In this document: positions 1 to 7,971 of the stretch, piece after piece | Layout of the letters: each line of letters opens with the position of its first letter | How positions within the stretch are numbered: the stretch's first letter is position 1 | NCBI GenBank assembly: GCA_021325275.1 | Contig: JAJPHL010000032.1 | Coordinates: forward strand, 229,082-285,251 | DNA length: 56,170 nt | DNA from: Terriglobia bacterium | GTDB lineage: Bacteria > Acidobacteriota > Terriglobia > JAJPHL01 | Direction: 5' to 3' | Program-made: the position numbers and the translations under genes | The notes under the pieces: model-generated | Databases searched by the model: none | What the model was told of the DNA's origin: nothing | Seen by the model: only the letters and a program-made list of their open reading frames with translations

Positions 1-44
1 CGCGAAGAAGTCGCTGGTACGGGCGCATCAAGCCAAACGTTAGG

Positions 45-1340
45 CTATTTCGCGCCGAAAGCGTAGAGCGCGCTATCGGTGCGCACGTAAATCTTTCCGT
101 CGACGATCGCCGGTGTCGCCATGATGCCGCCGTCGAGGCGGTTTTGCGCGAGTACTTTCAATTCCGGGCTGCCGTCGAGCACGGCGATCACGCCGCCTTC
201 CGACGCGATGTAGATCTTGTTGTCTGCGGCGATAGGCGACGAGTAGAAATATCCGCCCGGGCCGACCCGTCCCGAGTACACCAGCTCGCCGGTCTGCGCG
301 TTGCGCGCGAAAACAATGCCGCCGTTTTGAAACGTGTAGAGACGTCCGTTGTAGTACAGCGGCGACGACACGCCGAGCGCTCCTTTGTGTTCCGACCACG
401 CCACGTTCGTGTCGTTCACCGCCGCTTTACCGCCGGGACGCACTGCCACAAGCCGCGATTGATTGTTCGCGTACAGATTCGCCGCGCGATCGGGATTCTG
501 TTGTTCGGCTTGGCGCTCCAGGATAATGTCGGGCGCGTTAAAGTAGATCATTCCGCCGCCGATCACCGGCGTGCTCTTACCGCACGGCGGAAGTCCGGCG
601 ATCCACCAGCGCTCCGCGCCGTCGGCGAGATTGTAGACCATCAGTCGCTGATCCGGCTGAAAGTCGCCCCCAAGCACCGCGACTTCGTCCAAGCCGTCGT
701 GCTTCCAGTAGACCGGCGTCGACCATCCGTATTGAAACGCCGAGCGGTCGGTCTTCCAAACGGTTTTGCCGTCGCGGGGATTTACGGCGAGAAGATACGC
801 TTCCTTGCCTTGATGATTCAACAGCAGCAGGTTGTTAGCGATAATCGGCGAGGCGACCGCGCCGTAAATGTTTTCCGCCACCGGAAAACGGCGTTCCCAC
901 TGCTGCTTGCCGTCGAGATCGTAAGCGATCAGTCCATACGATCCGAAATAAACGTAGACGCGCTCGCCGTCCGTCACCGGTGTCGGCGCCGCGGGACTGC
1001 TGATATCGTGGACCTTCTCGATCGATTCGGGCGTTACGCTACGCCGCCAAAGAATCTTGCCGTTTCGTTGATCGATCGCGACAGTGGAGAGCTGCTTCGC
1101 GTCGCGGTTGTACTCGGTGACAAAGATTCGTCCCTTGGCGACCACCGGCGACGACAATCCCGCGCCGATTTCCACTTTCCACAGCACGTTTTTCTCGGGA
1201 CCAAACTCGACCGTCGGTTTCCCGGCGCCGATCCCAGAGGAATTGGGTCCACGGAATTGCGGCCAAGCGAGTTTAGAGGAATCGTCCGCGGGTGGTGCGG
1301 GCGCCAACATCGCGATGAGCAGAAGGATTGCGGAAACCAT
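45..1340 (-). CDS. PQQ-like beta-propeller (BamB-type repeat) secreted protein
   Basis: 431 residues. A hydrophobic N-terminus (MVSAILLLIAMLAPAPP) reads as a signal peptide, so the protein is probably periplasmic or exported. The body has repeated blade motifs of the quinoprotein/BamB type (Trp-rich strands such as WPQFRGPNSSG, GKILWRR, GKTVWKT and 'YALGAK'-like ends), expected to form a seven- or eight-bladed propeller. Family members are PQQ-like repeat proteins of unknown substrate and usually lack dehydrogenase residues. The gene stands alone behind the 1394-1417 hairpin, which should isolate it from the upstream methyltransferase. Family is clear; exact role is not. Confidence 0.85.
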   Translation of the reverse strand: MVSAILLLIAMLAPAPPADDSSKLAWPQFRGPNSSGIGAGKPTVEFGPEKNVLWKVEIGAGLSSPVVAKGRIFVTEYNRDAKQLSTVAIDQRNGKILWRRSVTPESIEKVHDISSPAAPTPVTDGERVYVYFGSYGLIAYDLDGKQQWERRFPVAENIYGAVASPIIANNLLLLNHQGKEAYLLAVNPRDGKTVWKTDRSAFQYGWSTPVYWKHDGLDEVAVLGGDFQPDQRLMVYNLADGAERWWIAGLPPCGKSTPVIGGGMIYFNAPDIILERQAEQQNPDRAANLYANNQSRLVAVRPGGKAAVNDTNVAWSEHKGALGVSSPLYYNGRLYTFQNGGIVFARNAQTGELVYSGRVGPGGYFYSSPIAADNKIYIASEGGVIAVLDGSPELKVLAQNRLDGGIMATPAIVDGKIYVRTDSALYAFGAK

Positions 1341-1393
1341 GACCGTTTAGACGATCACGGCGGCGTGTTGTTTTGTTGCACCAAAAAGAAAAC

Positions 1394-1417
1394 AGGCCGC
1401 ATCTTTCGATGCGGCCT
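1394..1417 (-). terminator. Rho-independent terminator
   Basis: Perfect 10-bp stem (AGGCCGCATC paired with GATGCGGCCT) with a 4-nt loop. On the minus strand it is followed by a T-rich tract (TGTTTTCTTTTT), so it terminates minus-strand transcription arriving from the methyltransferase side. The plus-strand 3' flank is not T-rich. Confidence 0.8.
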
Positions 1418-1664
1418 GCCTTCTCCAAACCCACCCACCAGTGCCCATTTTTCCGGGCTTGGTAACATCCACCAGTCGGGAGGACTATCTCGCGACCACC
1501 CTAGCTTGCCTTTATCTAAAGCAATCGGTATGCCATGGCTATCTTGCTGAAAAATTAGAAGTACTACCCTGCCTTAATCCAACTTTACGGAGAATCCCGG
1601 GCTCCGGGATTCCGAAAACCCATAGGTTCAGTAAGGACTACCACTAGGACCAAACCGAGAAGGC
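1418..1664 (-). other. Structured intergenic region, possible ncRNA or long 3'UTR
   Basis: About 250 nt between the methyltransferase stop and the terminator with no convincing ORF. It holds a second strong hairpin at 1592-1612 (9-bp perfect stem GAATCCCGG, 3-nt loop). AT content is higher than in the neighbouring genes. It could be a 3'UTR or an independent small RNA sharing the terminator. I compared it by eye with 6S, tmRNA, RNase P, SRP and common riboswitch consensus motifs and found no match. Confidence 0.3.
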
Positions 1665-2579
1665 TCAAGCGGTGTGGTAATTTGTCCACAGCACCTCGAC
1701 GCGCCGGCTCTTCGTGGAATGGATCGTTCGCGAAGGTCCCGCGATCTTGTGCCAGCGCGGCGCGGGGTACAATCGGTTCATGAGCGGGCAATCGTAATTC
1801 GAGATCGCGACTTTTCCCGCCACCGAGTTCAGCACGCCGGCGAGTTCGATGTGGTCGCGATCGGTCATTTCCGTCGAGTACGCACGTGCGTCGCCGCGCG
1901 TGGAGTGCACGTACGGCGGATCGCAATAGAACAACGTGCGCGGCGAATCGTACAGACGAATCACCTCGATCGCCGGGCGATTTTCGATTTGCACGCGCAG
2001 CAGGCGTTCGGCGATCTCAGGCAGTCCCGCGACGCCGCCCAGCCAGCGGCTCACCACGCCCGACATGGCCGCGCGGCTGGTTTGCTTGCAATTCGCCCAT
2101 CGGCCTAGCGTCGCCGATTGCGCGAGTCCGGTGCGGACTTGCCGCGCGCGCACGAAGAAGCGTCGCGCGCGTTCGAGCGGCGGCTGGGCGGGATCGAGCA
2201 CGCAAGCGGCGGCAAATTCCTCGCGCGAAAACGGAGTCAGGGCGATCGCGCGAACCAAGCGGCGTTCGTGATCGCGCAGGACGCGGAAGAAATTGGCGGC
2301 CTCGCCGTCGAGATCGTTGTAGGTTTCAACAGGCGACGGCGCGCGATTCAGCAACACCGCGGCTGATCCCGCAAACGGCTCGCAATAGTGATGACACTCC
2401 GGCAAGAGCGGCATCAACCACTCGAGATGCGAGAATTTTCCGCCGTACCAACCGAAGGCAATGCGCCGCCGCGCGGCGAGCCGCGCAACCAGCGACGGAG
2501 CTTTTCCGCGGGCCACTTCAGAGTTATACACCCAAGAGTCACGATTGCGGCGCGGAGTCAACTCTCTGGTTCGACTCAA
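1665..2579 (-). CDS. D12-class DNA adenine N6-methyltransferase (Dam-like), orphan
   Basis: 304 residues. Shows the D12 class order: FGWYGGKFSHLEWL near the N-terminus, motif I CEPFAGSAAVLLNR (AdoMet binding), the NDLDGEAANFFRVLRD segment typical of Dam-type enzymes, and the catalytic DPPY motif (FYCDPPYVHSTR). It methylates adenine N6 in DNA. No restriction endonuclease is adjacent, so it is an orphan (regulatory or phage-derived) enzyme. The start is uncertain: the longest frame begins with TTG inside a 16-bp tandem repeat, and GTG codons about 18 and 25 residues in are alternatives. It follows SulP by about 12 bp and may be co-transcribed. Confidence 0.9.
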   Translation of the reverse strand: MSRTRELTPRRNRDSWVYNSEVARGKAPSLVARLAARRRIAFGWYGGKFSHLEWLMPLLPECHHYCEPFAGSAAVLLNRAPSPVETYNDLDGEAANFFRVLRDHERRLVRAIALTPFSREEFAAACVLDPAQPPLERARRFFVRARQVRTGLAQSATLGRWANCKQTSRAAMSGVVSRWLGGVAGLPEIAERLLRVQIENRPAIEVIRLYDSPRTLFYCDPPYVHSTRGDARAYSTEMTDRDHIELAGVLNSVAGKVAISNYDCPLMNRLYPAPRWHKIAGPSRTIHSTKSRRVEVLWTNYHTA

Positions 2580-2598
2580 TTCAAGTTCGACTCAATTC
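2569..2598. repeat. 16-bp-period tandem duplication at the SulP/methyltransferase junction
   Basis: The 14-mer GTTCGACTCAATTC occurs at 2569-2582 and 2585-2598. One copy carries the SulP stop codon; the other carries the TTG used as the longest methyltransferase start. It looks like a small local duplication. Confidence 0.7.
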
Positions 2599-4259
2599 GA
2601 GATCGACAACGTCTTACCCTCGGCAACTTCCGACGCCCGGCTTAGCGCGGCTTGAACGTGAGGCAAGATATTCCCCACCCCAATATGTTCGACGAACTCG
2701 GCCCGGTGAAGCAGATTCGCAGGTTGATCGCGCGCACCGCAGAGCAGCAAGGTTCGTCCCGATTTTTTCAATCGGTCCGACAGTCCTTCGAACGCTTTCA
2801 GGCCGGTGGCGTCGAGTGCCGTCATGTTCCGCAACCGCACGACGACGACGGAACCGAAATGCGAAAGATCCGTCGTGACGGTCGCAAGCTGATCCGTCGT
2901 TCCGACTAAGAAGGGTCCGTGGATCCGCAGGATTGTCACGTATTCCGGGATGCTCTTACCTTGAAGAACGTGCGGTTCACCGGCCTTAACGTACTCGGGT
3001 GTCACGACCGACACGGTGGTCGTCTCCGATACTCGCTGAATGTAGAGAAGCGCGGCCAGCGCCATGCCGACCTCGACCGCCACCGTGAGATCGGCCATCA
3101 CCGTGAGCGAAAAAGTGATGAACCATACGATCCTGGGCGCCCAGTCGAGCTTGAGAATCGCTGGAATCTCGCGCCACTCGCCCATGTTGTACGCCACCAC
3201 GAATAAGACTGCGGCGAGCGTGGCCAAGGGAATGAACTTGGCGAGCGGCGAAAGCAGCAAGACGATGGAGAGAAGAGTGAGGGCGTGGACGATTCCGGCG
3301 ATCGGCGTGCGTGCTCCAGAGCGAAAGTTCGTGGCTGTTCTGGCAATCGCTCCCGTCACCGGAATTCCGCCGACGAGAGGAGAAGCGATGTTGGCAATCC
3401 CCTGCGCGATCAACTCGACGTTCGAGTCATGCCGGTCGCCGTTCATTGAGTCGGCCACCACGGCGGAAAGGAGGCTCTCGACCGCAGCCAAGATCGCGAC
3501 CGTCAACGCGGAGGGCAATAGGGGGAGCAAGAGATCCGCGCGAAATCGAGGAATCGCGAAAGCCGGCAATCCGCTGGGAATGCCGCCGAACTTCGTGCCA
3601 ATCGTTTCCACCGGAAGGTGAAACAGAGCCACCGCGCTGGTTCCAACAAAGAGCGCGACAACGGATCCCGGCACGCGCGGCCAGAAACGCGGGACAACCA
3701 GGATGAGGCCAAGCGAAAGAACGCCCAACGAGATCGCAAACGGATCGGTTGTGTCGATGCAGCGGGCCAGCGCCCGGAGCCGCGCAAAGAATTCACTGGG
3801 GTTTTCTCGCATGCGCAGTCCCAAGAAGTCCTTGATCTGCGTAGAAGCAATCAATAGCGCGATGCCGTTCGTGAATCCCACAACGATGGGTCGCGGAATG
3901 AAACGAACGGCTGTACCGAGGCCGGTGATTCCCAAGAGCAACAGGATGACGCCTGCCATCATCGTCACCATCAGCAGGCCGGGTAAGCCGAGTTTCGCGA
4001 TGATTCCAGCTACGATCACAACGAACGCCCCAGTCGGCCCGCTGACTTGGATTTTCGATCCGCCGAGGGCTGCGACGATGAAGCCGCCGACGATCGCGGT
4101 GTAAATACCGGCTTGGGGCGTGACTCCAGACGCGATGCCGAACGCCATGGCGAGCGGCAGCGCGACAAGTCCCACGGTGACTCCCGCGATGAGGTCGGCC
4201 GTGAAGTCTTCACGCCGGTAGTCGCGCAGGCAGTCCTTGAGCTTGGGCCGCCACGTCAT
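2592..4259 (-). CDS. SulP-family anion (sulfate/bicarbonate) transporter with STAS domain
   Basis: 555 residues. Begins with the typical SulP N-terminus (DYRREDFTADLIAGVTVG, then LVALPLAMAFGIASG), followed by about ten to twelve hydrophobic segments to about residue 420. A C-terminal STAS domain covers roughly residues 440-545 (LRIHGPFLVGTTDQL, LRNMTALDATGL). It acts in the inner membrane as an anion symporter or exchanger; sulfate, bicarbonate or another oxyanion cannot be told apart here. Its ATG overlaps the TGA of the ArsR gene (ATGA), implying translational coupling and control by that repressor. Confidence 0.92.
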   Translation of the reverse strand: MTWRPKLKDCLRDYRREDFTADLIAGVTVGLVALPLAMAFGIASGVTPQAGIYTAIVGGFIVAALGGSKIQVSGPTGAFVVIVAGIIAKLGLPGLLMVTMMAGVILLLLGITGLGTAVRFIPRPIVVGFTNGIALLIASTQIKDFLGLRMRENPSEFFARLRALARCIDTTDPFAISLGVLSLGLILVVPRFWPRVPGSVVALFVGTSAVALFHLPVETIGTKFGGIPSGLPAFAIPRFRADLLLPLLPSALTVAILAAVESLLSAVVADSMNGDRHDSNVELIAQGIANIASPLVGGIPVTGAIARTATNFRSGARTPIAGIVHALTLLSIVLLLSPLAKFIPLATLAAVLFVVAYNMGEWREIPAILKLDWAPRIVWFITFSLTVMADLTVAVEVGMALAALLYIQRVSETTTVSVVTPEYVKAGEPHVLQGKSIPEYVTILRIHGPFLVGTTDQLATVTTDLSHFGSVVVVRLRNMTALDATGLKAFEGLSDRLKKSGRTLLLCGARDQPANLLHRAEFVEHIGVGNILPHVQAALSRASEVAEGKTLSISN

Positions 4260-4600
4260 CTCCGTGCGCCTCCGGCGCCGGCCTTCACCTGCCGCATCAA
4301 CGACTCGGTCTCAGCCAGTTGCGCGTAGAAGTACCGTCGCAGTATTTCCAGAACCTTGATGAGCACCGGATCTCGCAAGGAATAAAACACCTGATTGCCC
4401 TGCTTCCGGCTGACGATGATCTGTTTGCTACGAAGCACGGCGAGGTGCTGCGACCCATTCGCCTGTTCGAGTCCCAAGTGCTCGGTGAGCCATCCCGCCG
4501 GGCGCTCGCCCTCGCAAAGCGCTTCGACGATCGCGATCCGCACGGGGTGGGCCAAGCCCTGAAAGATCTCGGCCTTGAAGCGGCGCAGTTGCTCAGTCAT
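4256..4600 (-). CDS. ArsR/SmtB-family winged-helix repressor
   Basis: 114 residues. Shows the ArsR fold: FQGLAHPVRIAIVEALCEGE (helices 1-2), then LGLEQANGSQHLAVLRSKQIIVSRKQG as HTH and wing. Only one Cys is seen in the alpha-3 region (ALCEG); the CxC metal motif of classical ArsR is missing, so the inducer may not be arsenite and may not be a metal at all. It is the first gene of a two-gene unit with SulP. A candidate operator lies immediately upstream. Repression of the transporter is inferred. Confidence 0.9.
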   Translation of the reverse strand: MTEQLRRFKAEIFQGLAHPVRIAIVEALCEGERPAGWLTEHLGLEQANGSQHLAVLRSKQIIVSRKQGNQVFYSLRDPVLIKVLEILRRYFYAQLAETESLMRQVKAGAGGARR

Positions 4601-4611
4601 TTAATCAGTAT

Positions 4612-4636
4612 ATTCGAAAATGCGAATTTACGAATT
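4612..4636 (-). promoter_or_regulatory. Candidate ArsR operator
   Basis: AT-rich stretch 12-36 bp before the arsR-type ATG. It contains ATTCG-N6-CGAAT as an inverted repeat (4612-4627) and a further CGAAT at 4631-4635, resembling ArsR-family 12-2-12-like operators. Probably autoregulatory; the promoter elements themselves are not clear. Confidence 0.5.
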
Positions 4637-4697
4637 TAAAAAGTGCGGCGCCACGGCGTGGAAGTCGAATGGAAGCAGATATGGGAGAACGGCGAAC

Positions 4698-4946
4698 TTA
4701 GCCGGCGACGTACGGCGCACCGCCCGGCGATCCGATCGACAACGCTCCGGGCCAGATCGCCGGGGAAGGAACGACCGGATGGTCTTCGCACTTGTGTTCC
4801 TCGAATGCGCGAACGGTGTTCGGGGTCGGGCCGATGTGTCGATTCTCGGGAACTTTGGTCCAAGCGCATGCGGAGCACGTCCAAGAGTCGATCCTATTGT
4901 TGGTGTCCAACTTCGCTTCTAGTCTGCGCGGAGATTTCCGATTCAT
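4698..4946 (-). CDS. Small zinc-ribbon-like protein
   Basis: 82 residues. The centre reads SWTCSACAWTK, and the C-terminal half has AFEEHKCEDHP, giving a C-x2-C plus H-x-C arrangement that could bind one zinc ion. Similar short Trp-Cys proteins are common hypotheticals in Acidobacteriota (from memory). The start is supported by AAAGGAG about 10 nt upstream of the ATG. Function unknown. Confidence 0.65.
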   Translation of the reverse strand: MNRKSPRRLEAKLDTNNRIDSWTCSACAWTKVPENRHIGPTPNTVRAFEEHKCEDHPVVPSPAIWPGALSIGSPGGAPYVAG

Positions 4947-5067
4947 ATTGGGCCTGCTCCTTTCCGATGGTATAACTCAAATGAATCTTACCTCAGGGAC
5001 GATAGGTTGTCGTTGCACTTCGACACAGTGAACGGTCGTCATTCGCTCAGGAATAAGGCTCACGATC

Positions 5068-5208
5068 TTAGAGCCAAGGTTTCAGGGCGGACATTTTTTT
5101 GCAGCAATCGTGACTCTTGCGGCTCTCGCCGCATGCACCTGCATCGAGCGGCACAGCCAGGATGCCGCACACCCAGGCAATCGCGATCGAAATTTGCCGC
5201 AGCTTCAT
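5068..5208 (-). CDS. Possible small secreted Cys-containing peptide
   Basis: 46 codons read by eye: a basic N-terminus and hydrophobic segment (MKLRQISIAIAWVCGILAVP), then a short tail with CGESRKSHDCCKKM. It looks like a signal peptide plus a small Cys/His-bearing mature part. The ribosome site is weak (GGAACGGA). It fills part of the 294-bp gap between the zinc-ribbon gene and the deacetylase. Could be chance; function unknown. Confidence 0.35.
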   Translation of the reverse strand: MKLRQISIAIAWVCGILAVPLDAGACGESRKSHDCCKKMSALKPWL

Positions 5209-5240
5209 TCCGTTCCGAGTGGATGATATCATCCGACCTT

Positions 5241-6146
5241 ATGAACGCGCGTCAATTCATTCCCTTGTTCTCTCTCTTGATCGTCACGTTAGCCGCGGCG
5301 CAAGAAAAACGCTTGATCCTTCATGCCGACGATCTCGGCAATGCGCACGCGACGAACGTGGCGGCGATCCAGATGCTCGATTCCGGCGCCGTTTCGAGCG
5401 CGTCGATCATGATGCCGTGCCCGTGGGTGGCGGAAATCGCCGATTACGCCCGCAAGCATCCGGAAAAAGATTTGGGATTGCACCTGACGCTCACCAGCGA
5501 ATGGAAAACGGTGCGCTGGGGGCCCGTGGCCGGTCGCGAGAGAGTGCCGGGGCTCGTCGACGCCGAAGGCTATCTGCCGAAAAGCGAATTGATGGTGGCG
5601 ATGAAAGCGACGCCGCAGGAAATCGAGACGGAATTGCGCGCGCAGATCGCCCTGGCACAGAAACTCGGGATCAAGTTCACGCATTTCGACACGCACATGG
5701 GCACGCTCTACACGCGTCTCGATTATTTTCAAGTATTCGAGAAACTCGGCAAGGAGTTCGGCGTGCCGATTCTGCGCGTCAAGCCATCGGACGCCGCGAA
5801 GAAACGTCTGGCGTCGGTGCCCGATCTCGTGAAATACGTCGACGAAAACGACGCCCGCTTCGGACGCGAAGGTTTACCGCGCCTCGACTTGCTTTTGGAA
5901 AGCGCCGCCGCCGGTACCAAGACCTTTGAGGATCGCAAAGCCGCGTATTGGAAAACGCTGCGGGAACTACCAGCCGGTCAAACGATGATGATCGTGCATC
6001 CCGCGTCGATGTCGCCCGAGTTGCAGGCGATGACCGGTTCCGCCAACGATCGCGACGGCGATTTCCGCATCTTCATGGATCCGGCCACTCGTCAAGTGAT
6101 CAAAGACTCGGGCATTCGACTGATCGGCTGGCGCGACGCCCGCTAG
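5241..6146 (+). CDS. YdjC/ChbG-family carbohydrate deacetylase, secreted
   Basis: 301 residues from ATG 5241. An upstream in-frame extension is rejected because this ATG begins a clean signal peptide (MNARQFIPLFSLLIVTLAAAQ). The mature part opens with RLILHADDLGNAHATN, the family's Asp-Asp metal motif, followed by DLGLHLTLTSEW and FTHFDTHMGTLYTR, which supply the His ligands, and a late HPASMS. Known members (ChbG) remove an acetyl group from chitooligosaccharides. A secreted acidobacterial member may act on another N-acetyl sugar. Monocistronic and convergent with the Dabb gene. Confidence 0.85.
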   Translation: MNARQFIPLFSLLIVTLAAAQEKRLILHADDLGNAHATNVAAIQMLDSGAVSSASIMMPCPWVAEIADYARKHPEKDLGLHLTLTSEWKTVRWGPVAGRERVPGLVDAEGYLPKSELMVAMKATPQEIETELRAQIALAQKLGIKFTHFDTHMGTLYTRLDYFQVFEKLGKEFGVPILRVKPSDAAKKRLASVPDLVKYVDENDARFGREGLPRLDLLLESAAAGTKTFEDRKAAYWKTLRELPAGQTMMIVHPASMSPELQAMTGSANDRDGDFRIFMDPATRQVIKDSGIRLIGWRDAR

Positions 6147-6205
6147 TAAATGGGGAGCGGGCGCGCGCACATGGCGGCATCGGCGGCCGCGCTCCACGCC
6201 TCTCC

Positions 6206-6595
6206 CTAATTTGTCGCTTGGCCGCTCAGGCTGTTGTCGCGAATGCTGATGTATTGCTTTTCCCACGCCGCGTGCGCGGGATGGTCGCGGTAATCGTCGG
6301 CGGCGTCCTGATTCACAAACTCGATCGCGAAGACCGCGTTGAAGTCCTGCGGCTGCACGCGAATCGTTTTCAGCCAAATGTTCTTGATGCCGGGAATCTG
6401 CGTCGCCATCGTCTTGATTCCGGCGATCGCTTTCTCTCTCTCCGCGTCGCTCACGCCGGAGCGGAACTTCAGCGAGACAAAATGAATGACCGTGTGCGGC
6501 TGTCCCACGACGTGGGTTTTCGACTGCTGACCGACGAGAACTCCGCCGGCGAATAAGGTCAGCGCCATGGCGGCGCTAATCAGATTGCGTTTCAT
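6206..6595 (-). CDS. Dabb-domain (stress-responsive alpha/beta barrel) secreted protein
   Basis: 129 residues from ATG 6595, chosen for its GAAGGAGAA ribosome site and a following signal peptide (MKRNLISAAMALTLFAGGVLVG). The mature domain has the Dabb pattern HTVIHFVSLKFRSGVSDAER, then AVFAIEFVNQDAADDYRDHP. Such ferredoxin-like dimeric barrels are stress- or catabolism-linked, but the reaction is unknown here. Its start lies inside the end of nusB, so it is the last gene of that transcript. Confidence 0.8.
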   Translation of the reverse strand: MKRNLISAAMALTLFAGGVLVGQQSKTHVVGQPHTVIHFVSLKFRSGVSDAEREKAIAGIKTMATQIPGIKNIWLKTIRVQPQDFNAVFAIEFVNQDAADDYRDHPAHAAWEKQYISIRDNSLSGQATN

Positions 6596-7055
6596 GATTC
6601 CGTTCTCCTTCGGGTTTATCTCCTTCGGCGGCTTCACCCGGCTTCTCCTTCGCGATGGCGTCGAGCACGCCGTTGATGAACTCGTGGGAATCGTCGCCGG
6701 AAAACATTTTGGCGATCTCGATAGCTTCGTTGATCACCACGGGACGCGGCACGTCGGGCGAATGCTTGAATTCCGCCACCGCCAAGCGCAGCACGTTGCG
6801 ATCGACCGTGGTCATGCGTTCGATCTTCCAGCGGCGCGCCGCGCGCAGGATCGTCGCGTCAAACTCGGCGGTCTCCGACGTGGCGGCGTCGAACAATTTG
6901 TCGGCGTACTCGCGCGGCTCGTGGGCGCGCACTTCGCGCCAATACAATTCCTTCACGCGATCCGGCGCGTCGCGCGCGATTTCCCACTGATACATCATTT
7001 GCAGCGCGCAGATGCGGGCCTTTCGCGCCTGACTGCCGTGATGGGTTCCGCTCAT
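6576..7055 (-). CDS. nusB: Transcription antitermination factor NusB
   Basis: 159 residues from ATG 7055 (MSGTHHGSQARKARICALQ); a longer frame upstream is out of family. Shows the NusB helical pattern: ARKARICALQMMYQWEI, WKIERMTTVDRNVLRLAVAEF, PVVINEAIEIAKMFSGDDSHEF and INGVLDAIAKE. It binds boxA RNA with NusE/S10 in rRNA antitermination. The C-terminal tail (GEAAEGDKPEGERNHETQSD) is charged and probably disordered. Its ATG overlaps the TGA of the upstream dehydrogenase (ATGA). Confidence 0.93.
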   Translation of the reverse strand: MSGTHHGSQARKARICALQMMYQWEIARDAPDRVKELYWREVRAHEPREYADKLFDAATSETAEFDATILRAARRWKIERMTTVDRNVLRLAVAEFKHSPDVPRPVVINEAIEIAKMFSGDDSHEFINGVLDAIAKEKPGEAAEGDKPEGERNHETQSD

Positions 7056-7942
7056 CGGAGGAGATCGTCCAATGGACGCGGCGCGGCCGCATCGGAATAA
7101 TCGTAAAATCCGCGGCCCGTCTTGCGGCCGTACCAACCGGCGTTCACTAAGCGCTTCAGCAACGCGGGTGACGCGAAACGCTGCTCGTGAAATTCATCGA
7201 ACATGATCCCGGCGATGTAGTGCGTGGTGTCGAGACCCACGAAATCGAGCAGCGTGAAAGGACCCATCGGGTGTCCGCAGCCGAGCTTCAAGCCGTTGTC
7301 GATGTCGGTGATGCTGCCCACGCCTTGCTCGAACGCGCGGATCGCATCGAGCATGTAGGGAACGAGCAAGCGGTTCACGATGAATCCGCCGCGATCGCTC
7401 GTACGCACGGCGGTCTTGCCGAGTTTTCCGGCGAACCCGAACGCCTCTTCGAAGACTTGCGGATCGGTCGCCACCGTTCGGACCACTTCCACCAGTTTCA
7501 TCACCGGCACAGGATTGAAAAAGTGCATGCCGATGAATTTCGACGCCCGTTTCGTCGCGGTCATCATCTCGGTGATGGAAAGCGACGACGTATTGCTGGC
7601 AAAAATCGCGTTCGGCTGCACTTCCCGGTCGAGCCGCTCGTAGACCTCGCGTTTCTTCGCGAGGTTCTCGACAATCGCTTCGATCACAATGTCGCACTCC
7701 GCGAGCGCCGCCAGTTCGGTCGACGATTTGATCAGTCCCTCGGCCGTTTCACGCTGCGCCGCCGTGATCGTGCCCTTTTCTTGCATCCGCCCGAGATTCT
7801 TGCGGATCATACCGAGTCCGCGCTCCACGAGTTTTTCGTCCACTTCCACCACCACCGTGGGAAATCCAGCTTGCGCCGAAACTTGCGCGATGCCCGATCC
7901 CAGCAGGCCCAATCCCAACACTCCTACTTTCTGAATCGCCAT
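7052..7942 (-). CDS. 3-hydroxybutyryl-CoA dehydrogenase family enzyme
   Basis: 296 residues from ATG 7942 with AAAGGAAAA just upstream; the longer open frame is a GC artefact. The N-terminal Rossmann motif is GLGLLGSG (G10-x-G-x2-G15). Then come ASNTSSLSITEMM, the catalytic His in IGMHFFNPVPVMKLVEVVR, DRGGFIVNRLLVPYMLDA and a C-terminal HPMGPFTLLDFVGLD. It oxidises 3-hydroxyacyl-CoA with NAD(P), or the reverse, in butyrate/PHB or fatty acid metabolism. It sits in a minus operon between a TPR signalling protein and nusB. Confidence 0.92.
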   Translation of the reverse strand: MAIQKVGVLGLGLLGSGIAQVSAQAGFPTVVVEVDEKLVERGLGMIRKNLGRMQEKGTITAAQRETAEGLIKSSTELAALAECDIVIEAIVENLAKKREVYERLDREVQPNAIFASNTSSLSITEMMTATKRASKFIGMHFFNPVPVMKLVEVVRTVATDPQVFEEAFGFAGKLGKTAVRTSDRGGFIVNRLLVPYMLDAIRAFEQGVGSITDIDNGLKLGCGHPMGPFTLLDFVGLDTTHYIAGIMFDEFHEQRFASPALLKRLVNAGWYGRKTGRGFYDYSDAAAPRPLDDLLR

Positions 7943-7971
7943 TTTTCCTTTCGAGTTTCTTAGCCGATGTG

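Noticed and set aside
144-1550. 468-codon plus-strand open frame
   Set aside because: Antisense to the PQQ-propeller gene; Arg/His-rich, no family motif, typical GC-bias shadow.
1418-1664. 6S, tmRNA, SRP or riboswitch identity for the structured region
   Set aside because: No match to the conserved motifs I can recall for these RNAs.
5007-5240. Upstream extension of the YdjC-type frame
   Set aside because: The internal ATG at 5241 begins a clear signal peptide; the upstream part has no such logic.
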